Assembly (NCBI GenBank): GCA_016290615.1
Contig: JAEEUS010000001.1
Location: forward strand, 1-64,000
Direction of reading: 5' to 3'
From: Lachnospiraceae bacterium
GTDB taxonomy: Bacteria; Bacillota; Clostridia; Lachnospirales; Lachnospiraceae
DNA: 64,000 nucleotides
The first letter of the stretch is position 1. Each line of letters starts with the position of its first letter. Shown piece after piece: positions 16,778 through 25,920 of this stretch. The notes beneath the pieces were generated by a model. The model had not been told where the DNA came from and ran no database searches. It was given only the letters and a program-made list of their open reading frames with translations. A program made the position numbers and the translations under genes.

Positions 16778-17830
16778 TTATTTTTTCGATATGTCTGCAA
16801 CAGATCCTCTTTCCTTGAAAGTACAGGGGATCTTGCATATATTGTCTTTAAGTTTTACGTCACATTCTATGTTCTCAAGCTTTGAGATCAGAAGCTTTGC
16901 GGCAGCATCTCCAAGTGGATGCAGCGGAAGCGCCATCGTCGTAAGTCCCGGCATGAGGTAGTCTGCAAGAATCTGATCATCGTAGCCTACGATGGAAAGA
17001 TCCTTTCCTATCTCGATACCATGATCCTTCGCATATTCATAAACACCGCCTGCCATGCGATCCGCCATGACAAACATAGCTGTTATATCCTTATCAGCCA
17101 GGATCTGGGCCGCCTCATAACCTTCCTTCTTTCCCCACAGCGCATAACAGACTCTGTCAGCTCTCTGTTCTATTCCGTGTTCTAACAGAGCTTTCAGTGC
17201 GCCCTTAAGTCTCAGACGGGTATGCAGGTTGTCTTCTCTACCGCCTATGATGCCTATTTCAGTATGCCCCTTCTCCAAAAGATAATTAACTTCCTGATAA
17301 GCGGACAGTTCATCATCTATCACAACAGAAGGAACGTTGGGATTCTGTTCGAATGCATATATCATTACAGCGGGTATGCCGAGATCTTCCGAGATCTTTC
17401 TTGTCTCTCTGGCATGAACCGCTATATATATGATACCGTCTACCATGACTGATTTTAATTCTTCGAGCGTCTGATCCAAAAGCTCATCGATCATATCCTC
17501 GTTATTGAACCATTTATCGGCCCAGCGCGAATAGAGTCGCATATTGGTAAGAACAGTCTTGTATCCGAACCCTTCTATATGTCTTGTTATTCCCTCTACG
17601 ATATTGGGAACGGTAAACTGTGACAGATCCTCAACGATGATGCCTATCGTTCCCGTCTTTCTGCTTCTTAAGCCCTTCGCCACCTTGTTGGGCTTGTAAC
17701 CTAGTCTTTCAACAGCTTCTATTATCTTGTTGCACGTATCCTCTCCAGCCTTGTTCTTTCCGTTTAATACATTTGATACTGTTGCTATGGATACGTTGCA
17801 TTCCCTAGCTATATCTTTTATAGTGACCAT
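16778..17830 (-). CDS. LacI-family transcriptional regulator
   Basis: 350 residues. N-terminal helix-turn-helix and hinge: MVTIKDIARECNVSIATVSNVLNGKNKAGED, then YKPNKVAKGLRSRKTGTIGI. A periplasmic-binding-like effector domain follows (about 60-340) with typical EVNYLLEKGHTEIGIIGG and SIVGYDDQ motifs. GGAG precedes the ATG. No sugar genes are next to it: the downstream neighbour is the metal operon and the upstream one a MATE pump, so its target cannot be read from context. A global (CcpA-like) or remote role is possible. Confidence 0.88.
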   Translation of the reverse strand: MVTIKDIARECNVSIATVSNVLNGKNKAGEDTCNKIIEAVERLGYKPNKVAKGLRSRKTGTIGIIVEDLSQFTVPNIVEGITRHIEGFGYKTVLTNMRLYSRWADKWFNNEDMIDELLDQTLEELKSVMVDGIIYIAVHARETRKISEDLGIPAVMIYAFEQNPNVPSVVIDDELSAYQEVNYLLEKGHTEIGIIGGREDNLHTRLRLKGALKALLEHGIEQRADRVCYALWGKKEGYEAAQILADKDITAMFVMADRMAGGVYEYAKDHGIEIGKDLSIVGYDDQILADYLMPGLTTMALPLHPLGDAAAKLLISKLENIECDVKLKDNICKIPCTFKERGSVADISKK

Positions 17831-17864
17831 TACTACTCCTGAATCTGATACATATTTTACCTAT

Positions 17865-17892
17865 ATTTTACCAAATTAAATACGCTTTTCAA
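17865..17892 (-). promoter_or_regulatory. Putative promoter of the LacI-type regulator gene
   Basis: Minus strand TTGAAA (17887-17892), 16-bp spacer, TAAAAT (17865-17870), 35 bp before the start codon. Confidence 0.5.
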
Positions 17893-17907
17893 GTTATGAA
17901 CCAAGAA

Positions 17908-17937
17908 CGCCACACGAAACTTAAATTTCGCATGGCG
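17908..17937. other. Imperfect inverted repeat in a 270-bp gene-free gap
   Basis: Arms CGCCACACGAAA and TTTCGCATGGCG around CTTAAA, pairing except for a 3-bp internal mismatch, with no T-run. The rest of 17831-18100 shows only a small 8-bp hairpin (18080-18099, ACAGTTAA/TTAACTGT) after the MATE stop and a weak 63-codon frame judged not to be a gene. Confidence 0.4.
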
Positions 17938-18100
17938 CCCCTCCAAAAAGCTTATCCGTCGTCATATTCTGCCCACTGCTTCTGCACAGATTCCCTCAAT
18001 AGTTTTTTAATCCTTCAATTAAGAGCCATTCGGCGTGTAGTCAAAAACACCGTATATATACCTGTGCAGAAACATATAGACAGTTAATCGTTTAACTGTA

Positions 18101-19507
18101 TCAATTATACTCTTTCGTGCTTTTTGTGTCAATTCTCTTTATCCACTTCCTGCTCCTCAGTCTTAGGAAGGCCCACAGGGTCTTTACTATCTGATCAGAC
18201 TTAAGGCAAATGTATATGATAAACGGTGACCATTTCATGTAAAAGCCGGCTATTATTCCCAGTGGTATCGCAAGCACCCATAAAAAGACATTGTCAGCTA
18301 CCATGAGTATCTTTGTATCTCCACCGCCTCGAAGCACGCCTTTTGTCATTATACTGTTCGTACCCTGAAAGATTATGATAAGGCATATGGCATTCATCAG
18401 CTGCTTGGCAATCTCGACCGTCTCCTGACTGACATTTTTATAATATCCGATGATCGATCCGCTAAAGATAAATACAAATCCCGCAGAAATACATCCCAGC
18501 ACAAGACCCAGGCCGAAGAAATGATATCCCTGACTCATCGTCTTTTCCTTGTTTCCCTCTCCAAGTGTTATACCCGTGACTATGGCTCCGGCCTGACTCA
18601 CTCCGCTTATGACAACAGAGCTTAGCTGCTGTGTGACACTGGTTATTGCATTGGCAGCGACAAATGTTGATCCGAGATGACCTATGACCATTGCCACAGA
18701 GTTGTTGCCTATCGCAAGTATCGCATCACTGATCAGTACAGGTATGCTTATACGTATATACTCTCCCAAAAGAGATCTTGTCTCCATCAGAAAATCTTTT
18801 ATCCTGAATAATATCTTCTTATCTATGAAGAGCAGATAACCCACGATGAATATCAGTTCAAAAACTCTCGAAAGAAGTGTTCCGAGAGCAGCTCCGGCAA
18901 CTTCCATCCTCGGAGCACCGAACTTACCGAATATAAGTATGTAATTCATGGAAAGATTTACAAAGAATGCTCCTATGGATACAAAAAGCGGCAGGACCAC
19001 CTGTCCTACGCTTCTAAGAACTATCGTTGTCACAAGCGATATCCCGACAAAGTAATATGTGACGATCGAATATCTGAAATATCTTACACCGAAGGAAATG
19101 ATGGATGCATCGTCTGTATATGTTCTCATGATCATATCCGGTATCAGAAGTGTCGCAAGAGCAAATACCGTTGCAAGTACGATCGTGAGCCTTAACATAA
19201 GACATACTGTCTGCTTAAGAGCTCTTGAAGCAGCTTCTGCATCAGTTTCATCCTTTGCGGAATTTTTCATTCCCCAGTATCTTGATACAAGCACAGAAGC
19301 GCCCATGCCAAGACCCATGCAGAATATCTGATATATGCTTATGAACGAATTGGCAAGTGAAGTGGCTGACAAAGGATCGTCTCCCAAGCTCCCCACCATC
19401 ATGGTATCCAGCATGTTTACGCCTATGGTGATGAGGCTCTGAGCCGCTATGGGAAGGGCCAGTGCGAATACCCTCTTATAAAATTGCAAGGCTTCCTTTT
19501 TATCCAT
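18101..19507 (-). CDS. MATE-family multidrug/cation antiporter
   Basis: 468 residues, 12 membrane helices. N-terminus FALALPIAAQSLITIGVNMLDTMMVGSLG is the classic MATE/NorM opening, with the internal repeat restarting near residue 240 (YIRISIPVLISDAILAIGNN). Such pumps export drugs or other cations using Na+ or H+ gradients. It is divergent from a tetR gene 105 bp away whose operator lies between them, so the pump may share TetR control. Its ATG has no strong ribosome site. Confidence 0.9.
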   Translation of the reverse strand: MDKKEALQFYKRVFALALPIAAQSLITIGVNMLDTMMVGSLGDDPLSATSLANSFISIYQIFCMGLGMGASVLVSRYWGMKNSAKDETDAEAASRALKQTVCLMLRLTIVLATVFALATLLIPDMIMRTYTDDASIISFGVRYFRYSIVTYYFVGISLVTTIVLRSVGQVVLPLFVSIGAFFVNLSMNYILIFGKFGAPRMEVAGAALGTLLSRVFELIFIVGYLLFIDKKILFRIKDFLMETRSLLGEYIRISIPVLISDAILAIGNNSVAMVIGHLGSTFVAANAITSVTQQLSSVVISGVSQAGAIVTGITLGEGNKEKTMSQGYHFFGLGLVLGCISAGFVFIFSGSIIGYYKNVSQETVEIAKQLMNAICLIIIFQGTNSIMTKGVLRGGGDTKILMVADNVFLWVLAIPLGIIAGFYMKWSPFIIYICLKSDQIVKTLWAFLRLRSRKWIKRIDTKSTKEYN

Positions 19508-19547
19508 ACAAGCGATGATACCATAATAAACATCTTTCGTATAGTTC

Positions 19548-19576
19548 TTGACAGGATATGCCCCGCGATTTAAAAT
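19548..19576 (+). promoter_or_regulatory. Sigma-A promoter of the tetR operon
   Basis: TTGACA (19548-19553), 17-bp spacer, TAAAAT (19571-19576). The -10 box lies inside the palindrome at 19572-19593. Confidence 0.85.
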
Positions 19577-19593
19577 GAATCTAGTTTCATTTT
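19572..19593. promoter_or_regulatory. Putative TetR operator
   Basis: 22-bp palindrome with arms AAAATGAA and TTCATTTT around a CTAG centre. It is broken at a single symmetric position. It overlaps the -10 box of the tetR promoter and lies in the divergent gap with the MATE gene, the usual place for an autoregulating TetR. Confidence 0.8.
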
Positions 19594-19612
19594 TAATTTT
19601 GTGAGGATGATC

Positions 19613-20287
19613 ATGCCAAAGGTTTCTGAAGAATACATCGAAAACAAGAAAAGATTCATCGTGGACTGTGCATACAAGGTATGCCTTAAAAAGCCTGTAG
19701 AGATGGTCACCATGATGGATGTGATCGAGCAGACAGGCCTCTCTCAGGGCGGGATCTACCGCTTCTATAAGGATCTTGATGAGATCTTGGCCGATATGAT
19801 CACAGACATGCGAAAAGATTACAATTTCATCGATAAGATCGACGAAGCTTTAAACTCAAACGGCAGTGATGCTTCGTTTGAAAAAACGGTTCATGCCATA
19901 TGCGATATCCTGTCAGACATAATGGAAAAACATCTTCTCGACATACAAAAGATAAATTTCGATCTTACGGTCCTTGCCATAAATGAGCCGGATCGCGCCG
20001 AAAAGATAATAGGTCAGACCAGGGGGAGAAGCAATTTTGAATACCTCGGCAGTGTAATACTGCCGCTGCTTGCAAAAGCCTGCGACCAAAAAGATCTGAC
20101 TCCCGTACGTCGGCCTGATGATATCATAAGATTCATATCTGCAGCATATGCAGGCATAGAACTTGACTGCATACTTTCTGCCTGTTACGGGAAGGCTCCA
20201 AAGAATACAAAATGTGAGCCCCGTCCAATGTTTGATACACTTGCATCAACCATCATCTTGCTGTTTGGAGGAAAAGAGAATGAATAA
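19613..20287 (+). CDS. TetR-family transcriptional regulator
   Basis: 224 residues from ATG at 19613 (GAGG 6 nt upstream; the GTG at 19601 and ATG at 19607 would overlap that site). N-terminal DNA-binding part: DVIEQTGLSQGGIYRFYKDLDEILADM, a standard TetR helix-turn-helix. The rest is an all-helical ligand domain of unknown ligand. It overlaps the following esterase gene by 8 bp, and a promoter with palindromic operator lies directly upstream. It probably represses itself and the two downstream genes, and perhaps the divergent MATE pump. Confidence 0.9.
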   Translation: MPKVSEEYIENKKRFIVDCAYKVCLKKPVEMVTMMDVIEQTGLSQGGIYRFYKDLDEILADMITDMRKDYNFIDKIDEALNSNGSDASFEKTVHAICDILSDIMEKHLLDIQKINFDLTVLAINEPDRAEKIIGQTRGRSNFEYLGSVILPLLAKACDQKDLTPVRRPDDIIRFISAAYAGIELDCILSACYGKAPKNTKCEPRPMFDTLASTIILLFGGKENE

Positions 20288-21410
20288 TAAAACACCAAGT
20301 CCCACCGGCGAATACGGTGTAGGAACATTTACTTATACTGTATATAACGATAGAGACGAGGTTATGGAGATCGGTAAAGGGACTAAAAGAAGCATTACCG
20401 CCAGGGTTTACTATCCAGTGCTTAAGGAGAGTTGCGTCGGCCATTCAAAGCCTGTCTGTCTTTCCGAAAATATGATAAAAGGTTTAAAAAGCGCCTTTAA
20501 GGTAGCTCCAAACTTTAAGAAAGATCCTACAGGCAATATTTCAGAGTGCTACCTAAACGCGCCGAGAATCGAGGATAAGAAATTCTCTCTTGTTATGTTT
20601 AATCACGGATACAAATCTTACAGGGAAGGAAACTCATTTCTTTGTATCGAACTTGCCTCACACGGATATGCAGTAATCAGTGTAGCCCATACTTATGAGG
20701 GCTTATGTACCGAGTTTGATGACGGCTCTTTTGTTTTCTTTGACAAGACAATAACTGGAAAGATGTACGATCCTATGATAGGCGGAATGATCGCTATGTT
20801 AAAGCTTATAAAAGCCAAGGGCAGCAATGAAGAGCTTGCAAAGAAATTTGATGAGGCGCAGCGCAAATACTGCAGATTTTTGATGAACAGACTTCCTGAA
20901 TGGATAAAGGATAATGAAGCCGCACTTAAATATGCCAAAGATAATCTGTCTGATCTTATCGATTTCACTAAAGGTGTGGGAGTATCCGGACACTCATTTG
21001 GCGGAAATGTCGCATATGCTCTGTGCGCAAAAAATCCGGATTTTACCTGCGGGATAAATATCGATGGCGCACTCTTTGGTGATTACTCGGATGTCACCCA
21101 GACTAAACCGTTTATGCAGCTTAGTTGTTCTGACAACGAAAACGTGGTATCAAGAGTATACTTGCGTCACACAAAACCTGTTTACAAGGTACTTGTCAAA
21201 GAGATGAAACATATGGGCTTTTCAGATGCAAAGCATCTGATCCCGATAAGATCCATAGTCGGAAAACTTGATGCTGATGTTGCCCATAGAATCGTTTGCA
21301 AATGTCATCTGGAGTTCTTTGACACATTCCTAAAAGGCTTAAAAGATGAACCTGATCTCCCTAATGATGAAAATGCAACATCTTCAGAATTTGATCCTGA
21401 TATAGCATAG
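20280..21410 (+). CDS. Alpha/beta hydrolase, platelet-activating-factor-acetylhydrolase-like
   Basis: 376 residues from ATG at 20280, overlapping the tetR stop by 8 bp. The nucleophile elbow is VGVSGHSFGGN with Ser239, preceded by the oxyanion-type MFNHGYKS (about 106-113). A His near the C-terminus (HRIVCKCHLEF) could complete the triad. The layout of a long N-terminal part, HG..., then GHSFGG is that of PAF-AH/dienelactone-like esterases. There is no signal peptide, so it is cytoplasmic. A substrate shared with the downstream acyltransferase (making and breaking the same ester or amide) is inferred. Confidence 0.75.
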   Translation: MNNKTPSPTGEYGVGTFTYTVYNDRDEVMEIGKGTKRSITARVYYPVLKESCVGHSKPVCLSENMIKGLKSAFKVAPNFKKDPTGNISECYLNAPRIEDKKFSLVMFNHGYKSYREGNSFLCIELASHGYAVISVAHTYEGLCTEFDDGSFVFFDKTITGKMYDPMIGGMIAMLKLIKAKGSNEELAKKFDEAQRKYCRFLMNRLPEWIKDNEAALKYAKDNLSDLIDFTKGVGVSGHSFGGNVAYALCAKNPDFTCGINIDGALFGDYSDVTQTKPFMQLSCSDNENVVSRVYLRHTKPVYKVLVKEMKHMGFSDAKHLIPIRSIVGKLDADVAHRIVCKCHLEFFDTFLKGLKDEPDLPNDENATSSEFDPDIA

Positions 21411-21418
21411 AGGTAAAA

Positions 21419-22630
21419 ATGGATTCACAAAGAAATTATGTATTTACGGAAAGGGCTCACTATATGTGTCCCAACATGATCTTCGGGATCATGGCAGCAA
21501 TTAACAAAAAATTCGATCTTGAGCTGATAGAAAGAGGCATATCTGCCCTTATGAATGCTCACCCGTTTCTTAAAAGCCTTATCGCGGATGAAGAGAGAAC
21601 AGGCAAGCTTTACTACGAACTTAGGGAAGGACTCGATATTCCTTTAACAGTCATGAATGATCCGGATAATTGGGCCAAAGACTATGAAGAGATATCTCTT
21701 AAGGGATGGAATGTACATACACAATCCCTTTTAAAGGTTCTTGTATATCCCGGCAATGACAATTTCAGAATAATGTTTATTTCTCATCATCTTTTATGCG
21801 ACGGTCGCGGCCTGCTTCAGCTCATCCAGGAGTTCTGCGAGTTCTATGACTCTGGCAAAGAACCTGCATTCACAAACGAATGTCTGATAAGAAGTCTTTT
21901 TGATCTTCCTGATAACAGTGATCTGCCGTTTATCAGCAAAGTGATCATAAACGATGCAAATAAAAAGTGGAGGAAAGAAAATAAAAAAGTAACTTATGAT
22001 GAATACCTCAGATTTGAGAAAGACTATATAAGTAAAAACAGGATCAAACGCAGTATCTATTCTGCATGTGATGATGAATTAGAAAAGATCACAGACAAAT
22101 GCAGACAGAATGGTATATCTGTAAACGACTGGCTGATCTCAAAGATGATGATTGAAGACCGGGTAAATAAAGTTGTTATCGCTGCTGATATCAGAGATAA
22201 AGTAAAATGCTTCAATCCCGGTGCAATGGGAAATTACGCCACCGCTTTCAGTGTTGTGATAAAAAAGAAATACGACTCACAGCTTTGTCTTGCAAAGCTT
22301 GTCTCATCAGAAGTTAAAAAAATATGTGCACAGCCTCAAAAGGAAATGTTAGTCCTTTCATGCTATACACACATGGATCCTGAACTCATTGATGCTGTTG
22401 CCATCTCGTCTCTTTCTGATCATGCAAGTGACGCAGCAAGATTTGTCGGCAGGAACATGTTCGGATATTTTTCTAAAAACGGATACTGTATAACCAATCT
22501 CGGAAAGATAAAGAGTGATGTGATCTTAGAGGCTTTTTTCATACCTCCTGCTTCACCTGCCAATAAAAAGGCCTGGGGTGTGCTTACAGTAAATGACAGG
22601 ATGATGATATGTGAGGCAGCTGCAGACTAG
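21419..22630 (+). CDS. Condensation-domain-like acyltransferase (HHxxxDG family)
   Basis: 403 residues. The catalytic motif HHLLCDG is at 123-129, the active site shared by NRPS condensation domains, alcohol acetyltransferases, PapA-type and wax-ester/WES enzymes, which transfer an acyl group from a CoA or carrier protein to an alcohol or amine. It is a single stand-alone domain with no carrier protein nearby. It starts 8 bp after the esterase, so the two are co-expressed under TetR. The second half of the fold has the DFGWG-like position less clearly. The product is unknown. A detoxifying or signalling acylation is possible. Confidence 0.75.
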   Translation: MDSQRNYVFTERAHYMCPNMIFGIMAAINKKFDLELIERGISALMNAHPFLKSLIADEERTGKLYYELREGLDIPLTVMNDPDNWAKDYEEISLKGWNVHTQSLLKVLVYPGNDNFRIMFISHHLLCDGRGLLQLIQEFCEFYDSGKEPAFTNECLIRSLFDLPDNSDLPFISKVIINDANKKWRKENKKVTYDEYLRFEKDYISKNRIKRSIYSACDDELEKITDKCRQNGISVNDWLISKMMIEDRVNKVVIAADIRDKVKCFNPGAMGNYATAFSVVIKKKYDSQLCLAKLVSSEVKKICAQPQKEMLVLSCYTHMDPELIDAVAISSLSDHASDAARFVGRNMFGYFSKNGYCITNLGKIKSDVILEAFFIPPASPANKKAWGVLTVNDRMMICEAAAD

Positions 22631-23634
22631 ATCTCTACCTTGTTTCTTCCTTTTCCCTTACCAACGTAGAGTTTCTCATCGGCACGCTGTATCCATTTAT
22701 CAACAGACTCATTTTCTTCTCTTACGGCGCCACCTATAGTGATCGTAGCGCGGATCTCTTTTCCCTCAAATGAAAGATCTTCGTTTTCAACTTGTTTGCG
22801 CAGATTCTCAAGTACCTTGCGTCCCGTAATAGCATCCCCTTTTGCAAGGAAGAGGAATTCCTCTCCTCCCCATCTGCAGATATCCGCTGAATCAAGTCCT
22901 TCCTTTAGTATTTTTGCGATCGATTTTAAAACATGATCTCCGCAGTTATGACCGTAGTTATCATTTATATTCTTAAACAGATCTATATCGGCAATTGCTA
23001 AGAAACGTTCACTGCCCTTCTCACTGTTTAGTATCTCCATCATGTAATGGCGGTTATATAATCCCGTAAGCTTGTCTATATGAGCTATTTCCCTTAGCTT
23101 TTCCTCTGACTGTATGATCAGCTTTATCAGCCAGTTCGTATAGAATATCAAAAAGGCGAACACCACGATCGAATTCATAAGCCAGAAGATACTCGCTACT
23201 TTTTCATCTCTTTCATAGACAGGTCCGAAATACGAAACATAGCCTGTCGATACCAGATATACCGCTGCCACGCCAAGGCTCACGTATACAGCCTTAAGAC
23301 TCTTTTTATCAATTTTATATGCCATGTATTCGGAAACAAACATGATTGGTATCATAGACATGCAGTACAGATGAAATCCGAAACTGTATCCAAGACATAC
23401 AGTAGTCACACCCATGTATATAGTCAGCCAAAGATATACCATCCATACATAGATGCTCAGTTTTCCCCTGTTTATCAGATAAAAACCAATGATATAAATG
23501 AAGGCTGTAGGAATACTGAAATATACAAGGAACTCAGCATCGATAGCATTAAAGAAAGCCATCAGGCCAAACACCATGAACAAGATCAGAGTGTTTACAA
23601 TATATGTCAGTTTTACGGTTCTTGCCTGTATCAT
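22627..23634 (-). CDS. Membrane diguanylate cyclase (GGDEF domain)
   Basis: 335 residues: five or six membrane helices (about 8-170), then a GGDEF domain (about 180-335) opening with DKLTGLYNRHYMME. The active site is GGEEF at 256-260, so it should make cyclic di-GMP. The RxxD inhibitory site expected just upstream is absent (GLDSADIC), so product inhibition is not expected. Its last four bases overlap the stop of the convergent acyltransferase gene (CTAG). The membrane part probably senses an unknown signal. Confidence 0.92.
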   Translation of the reverse strand: MIQARTVKLTYIVNTLILFMVFGLMAFFNAIDAEFLVYFSIPTAFIYIIGFYLINRGKLSIYVWMVYLWLTIYMGVTTVCLGYSFGFHLYCMSMIPIMFVSEYMAYKIDKKSLKAVYVSLGVAAVYLVSTGYVSYFGPVYERDEKVASIFWLMNSIVVFAFLIFYTNWLIKLIIQSEEKLREIAHIDKLTGLYNRHYMMEILNSEKGSERFLAIADIDLFKNINDNYGHNCGDHVLKSIAKILKEGLDSADICRWGGEEFLFLAKGDAITGRKVLENLRKQVENEDLSFEGKEIRATITIGGAVREENESVDKWIQRADEKLYVGKGKGRNKVEI

Positions 23635-23653
23635 GATCGCCTCCGATCACTGC

Positions 23654-24466
23654 TCACTGTTTTTTCCTTACACACCAGATGACATTTTTTGCCAAATGGT
23701 CTGCCGATTCCTTATTATATCCGCCGTAGACATTTACTATCTCATATCCCGTGAGTTCCAAAAGGTATTTCATCTCCTGACGATAGGTCTGACGCATTGC
23801 AAGAGGTCTGATCCTCTCGGATATGACGTGTCCGTCAAAATCGTCAAGTGTCTCAAACTTCCAGTTGCCGCTCATGATCTGGGTATAGGGGTCATACGAG
23901 ATCGCATTGTATATCCTTTCACGGCTTCCCTGCTTATTAGTATACTCCAGACGAAAAGAATAATCAGTATCTTTTGTGTTCATCTGCTGTGTCTGGGAAG
24001 CAGGATACGGATCAAAAGTATTGAATGTGAGCATACCTGAATCAACAAGATTTTCACGGATGTTTAAAAGTGCTGCCCTCTGAAGTTTGGGTGTTGTAAG
24101 ATGCATGAATCCGCTTCGGGCTATTATTGCACAAGAATACTTTTTATTACTCCTAAACTCGGTCATATCTGCAGGAAATATATTCAGTTTGAAGCCTTTA
24201 GCCTTAGCTTTTTCATCTGCCACACGACACATCTCTTCAGAAAGATCAGTCCCGTCGGCATTGATCCCGTTTTCTGCCAGATATAGCAGTACAGCTCCCG
24301 TGCCGCATGCGATATCTATCACACCGTCTTTTCCGTACTGTCTGGCGAAATCAAGATAGAAATCAAGGAAACCCGAATGGTTATCCTCATTCTGATACAT
24401 TACATCCAGATACAGATCGTAGTTTTGCGCAACATCCTTAAAATCATGCAGATCCTTTTGTTTCAT
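23654..24466 (-). CDS. Class I SAM-dependent methyltransferase
   Basis: 270 residues from ATG at 24466; AAGGAG lies 6 nt upstream and the ATG overlaps the GNAT stop (TGATG). Motif I: GVIDIACGTGAVLLYLAENG, followed by GTDLSEEMCRVADEKA. The family resembles small-molecule methyltransferases of the UbiE/Methyltransf_25 type. The substrate cannot be read from sequence. Co-expressed with the GNAT upstream. Confidence 0.85.
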   Translation of the reverse strand: MKQKDLHDFKDVAQNYDLYLDVMYQNEDNHSGFLDFYLDFARQYGKDGVIDIACGTGAVLLYLAENGINADGTDLSEEMCRVADEKAKAKGFKLNIFPADMTEFRSNKKYSCAIIARSGFMHLTTPKLQRAALLNIRENLVDSGMLTFNTFDPYPASQTQQMNTKDTDYSFRLEYTNKQGSRERIYNAISYDPYTQIMSGNWKFETLDDFDGHVISERIRPLAMRQTYRQEMKYLLELTGYEIVNVYGGYNKESADHLAKNVIWCVRKKQ

Positions 24467-25014
24467 CAAATCTCCTTATACATAATAATCTCATCGTGGT
24501 AACTGCCGTCGTCAAACCTAAGCGCGTTGTGTCTTTTACCGCTTTCTATAAAGCCGCACTTTTTATACAGGGCCTGTGCTCTTTTATTTTCTGCCACTAC
24601 TTCAAGATCTATCTGCTTGTATCCTATAGCCGCTGCAAGCTCGCAAAGATAGTTTATCATCGCAGAGCCGATACCAAGATCCCAGTAATCCTTATACAGA
24701 GCAACAGCCATTGAACAACGGTGGTATATCTTTCTTTTATTTCCTATCCCGTTTATTGAGCAGTTTCCGGCTACTTTTCCGTCAACGACAGCGACCATCA
24801 TAACGCTGTATTCATCATCAAGCAGCCTTGCGAGTATCTCTTTCTCATCTTCCAGTGTATAATTTACCTCGTCGGGATACCTCAGCAGATATTCAGTTTC
24901 CGCTGAAGTCAGTTTAAGGTACTCGATCATATCTTGCGCATCATCCGGCATGGTCGGTCGCAAGATGCATTCCCTTTTATCCTTCAGTTGTATTCTTCTT
25001 TCATCAAATCTCAT
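24466..25014 (-). CDS. GNAT-family N-acetyltransferase
   Basis: 182 residues. Acetyl-CoA-binding motif A: YWDLGIGSAMINYLCELAAAIG, motif B: ALYKKCGFIESGKRHNA. The fold and opening (ECILRPTMPDDAQDMIEYLK) resemble the RimJ/RimL or ribosomal/amino-sugar-like group. It is coupled to the methyltransferase gene downstream by TGATG. Possible roles: modification of a small molecule, antibiotic or protein N-terminus. Confidence 0.85.
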   Translation of the reverse strand: MRFDERRIQLKDKRECILRPTMPDDAQDMIEYLKLTSAETEYLLRYPDEVNYTLEDEKEILARLLDDEYSVMMVAVVDGKVAGNCSINGIGNKRKIYHRCSMAVALYKDYWDLGIGSAMINYLCELAAAIGYKQIDLEVVAENKRAQALYKKCGFIESGKRHNALRFDDGSYHDEIIMYKEI

Positions 25015-25028
25015 CTTGTCTGCCCCTT

Positions 25029-25844
25029 TTATTTAAACTCATTTTTTCGTTTCCTAAAAAACTCATAAAAGTATCTTACATTCTCAAGTTCACTCCATCT
25101 GGATACCTTGTAATCATCACTGTCCAGATCGTATATCTTTGCATCCAGTGTTCCCAGCATGAAAGGAGAATGCGTGGCTATGATGAACTGACAGCCTAAA
25201 AATCTCGACAGTCTGTTTATTTCCTCCGCTAGCAAGACCTGATTGGCCGGAGATAGAGATACTTCAGGCTCATCCAAAAGATATAGAGCATCCGGAAGCA
25301 AGAATTCCTCAAAGAATCTTAACGAAGTCTCGCCGTTTGAATACTTCTCCTGAGCAAACTCTATAAACTTCTGCTGTTTTTTCCCTTCCTTGGTTGAAAG
25401 ATACTCCTTTGCATCCTTAAGATCCATACCGCCTTTTACATGATCATACAGCATCCCGTCAGCTAACACCTGTCGCTGCTGGATCTTTTTGATCTCGTAA
25501 AGTATATCTTCGCTCTTAAGGTATCTACTGTTTTGGGGTATATGTTTTATCTCATGTCCATATTCATCGTCAGAAAGGCAGTAAGAGCATTCAGACTCAA
25601 ACGCCGTGCAGTAATCAAGGATCCCGAATGTATTGGGTGTAGCCAATTCCCTTCCTTTAAGGTCAAGCTTATTTGCTATGATGTTTAACACCGTGGATTT
25701 GCCGCAACCGTTGTTCCCGTACAGAACCGTTATAGGCGAGAATACAAAAGGTTCTGTATCCTTGTTTCTAAATACACTGTATGGGTATATGTTGGGATCA
25801 TTCAGTTTTTTGTCACTGAGCCTAAAACTTAAAAGATATATCAT
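25029..25844 (-). CDS. AAA-family ATPase (small ABC/SMC-like, single protein)
   Basis: 271 residues from ATG at 25844. Walker A GNNGCGKST at 43-51, Walker B with the ABC-like aspartate-glutamate pair LYLLDEPEVSLSP, and switch histidine in IIATHSPF. This is the compact AAA_21/OLD-like ATPase type found alone in many Firmicutes. Those with a nuclease partner act in phage defence, but no such partner is next to it. No Shine-Dalgarno lies before this ATG; a TATAAT only 7 nt upstream suggests a leaderless message. A longer frame starts at 25898 but reads through that box. Confidence 0.75.
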   Translation of the reverse strand: MIYLLSFRLSDKKLNDPNIYPYSVFRNKDTEPFVFSPITVLYGNNGCGKSTVLNIIANKLDLKGRELATPNTFGILDYCTAFESECSYCLSDDEYGHEIKHIPQNSRYLKSEDILYEIKKIQQRQVLADGMLYDHVKGGMDLKDAKEYLSTKEGKKQQKFIEFAQEKYSNGETSLRFFEEFLLPDALYLLDEPEVSLSPANQVLLAEEINRLSRFLGCQFIIATHSPFMLGTLDAKIYDLDSDDYKVSRWSELENVRYFYEFFRKRKNEFK

Positions 25845-25920
25845 GGTATGTATTATAGCGCATATCGATACTGACTGAAAACAAAAGGAGCAAAACATTT
25901 TTCTGTCTTGCCCCCAAATA

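Noticed and set aside
17896-18087. 63-codon plus-strand frame between the LacI and MATE genes
   Set aside because: No ribosome site, spans an inverted repeat, no recognisable protein features.
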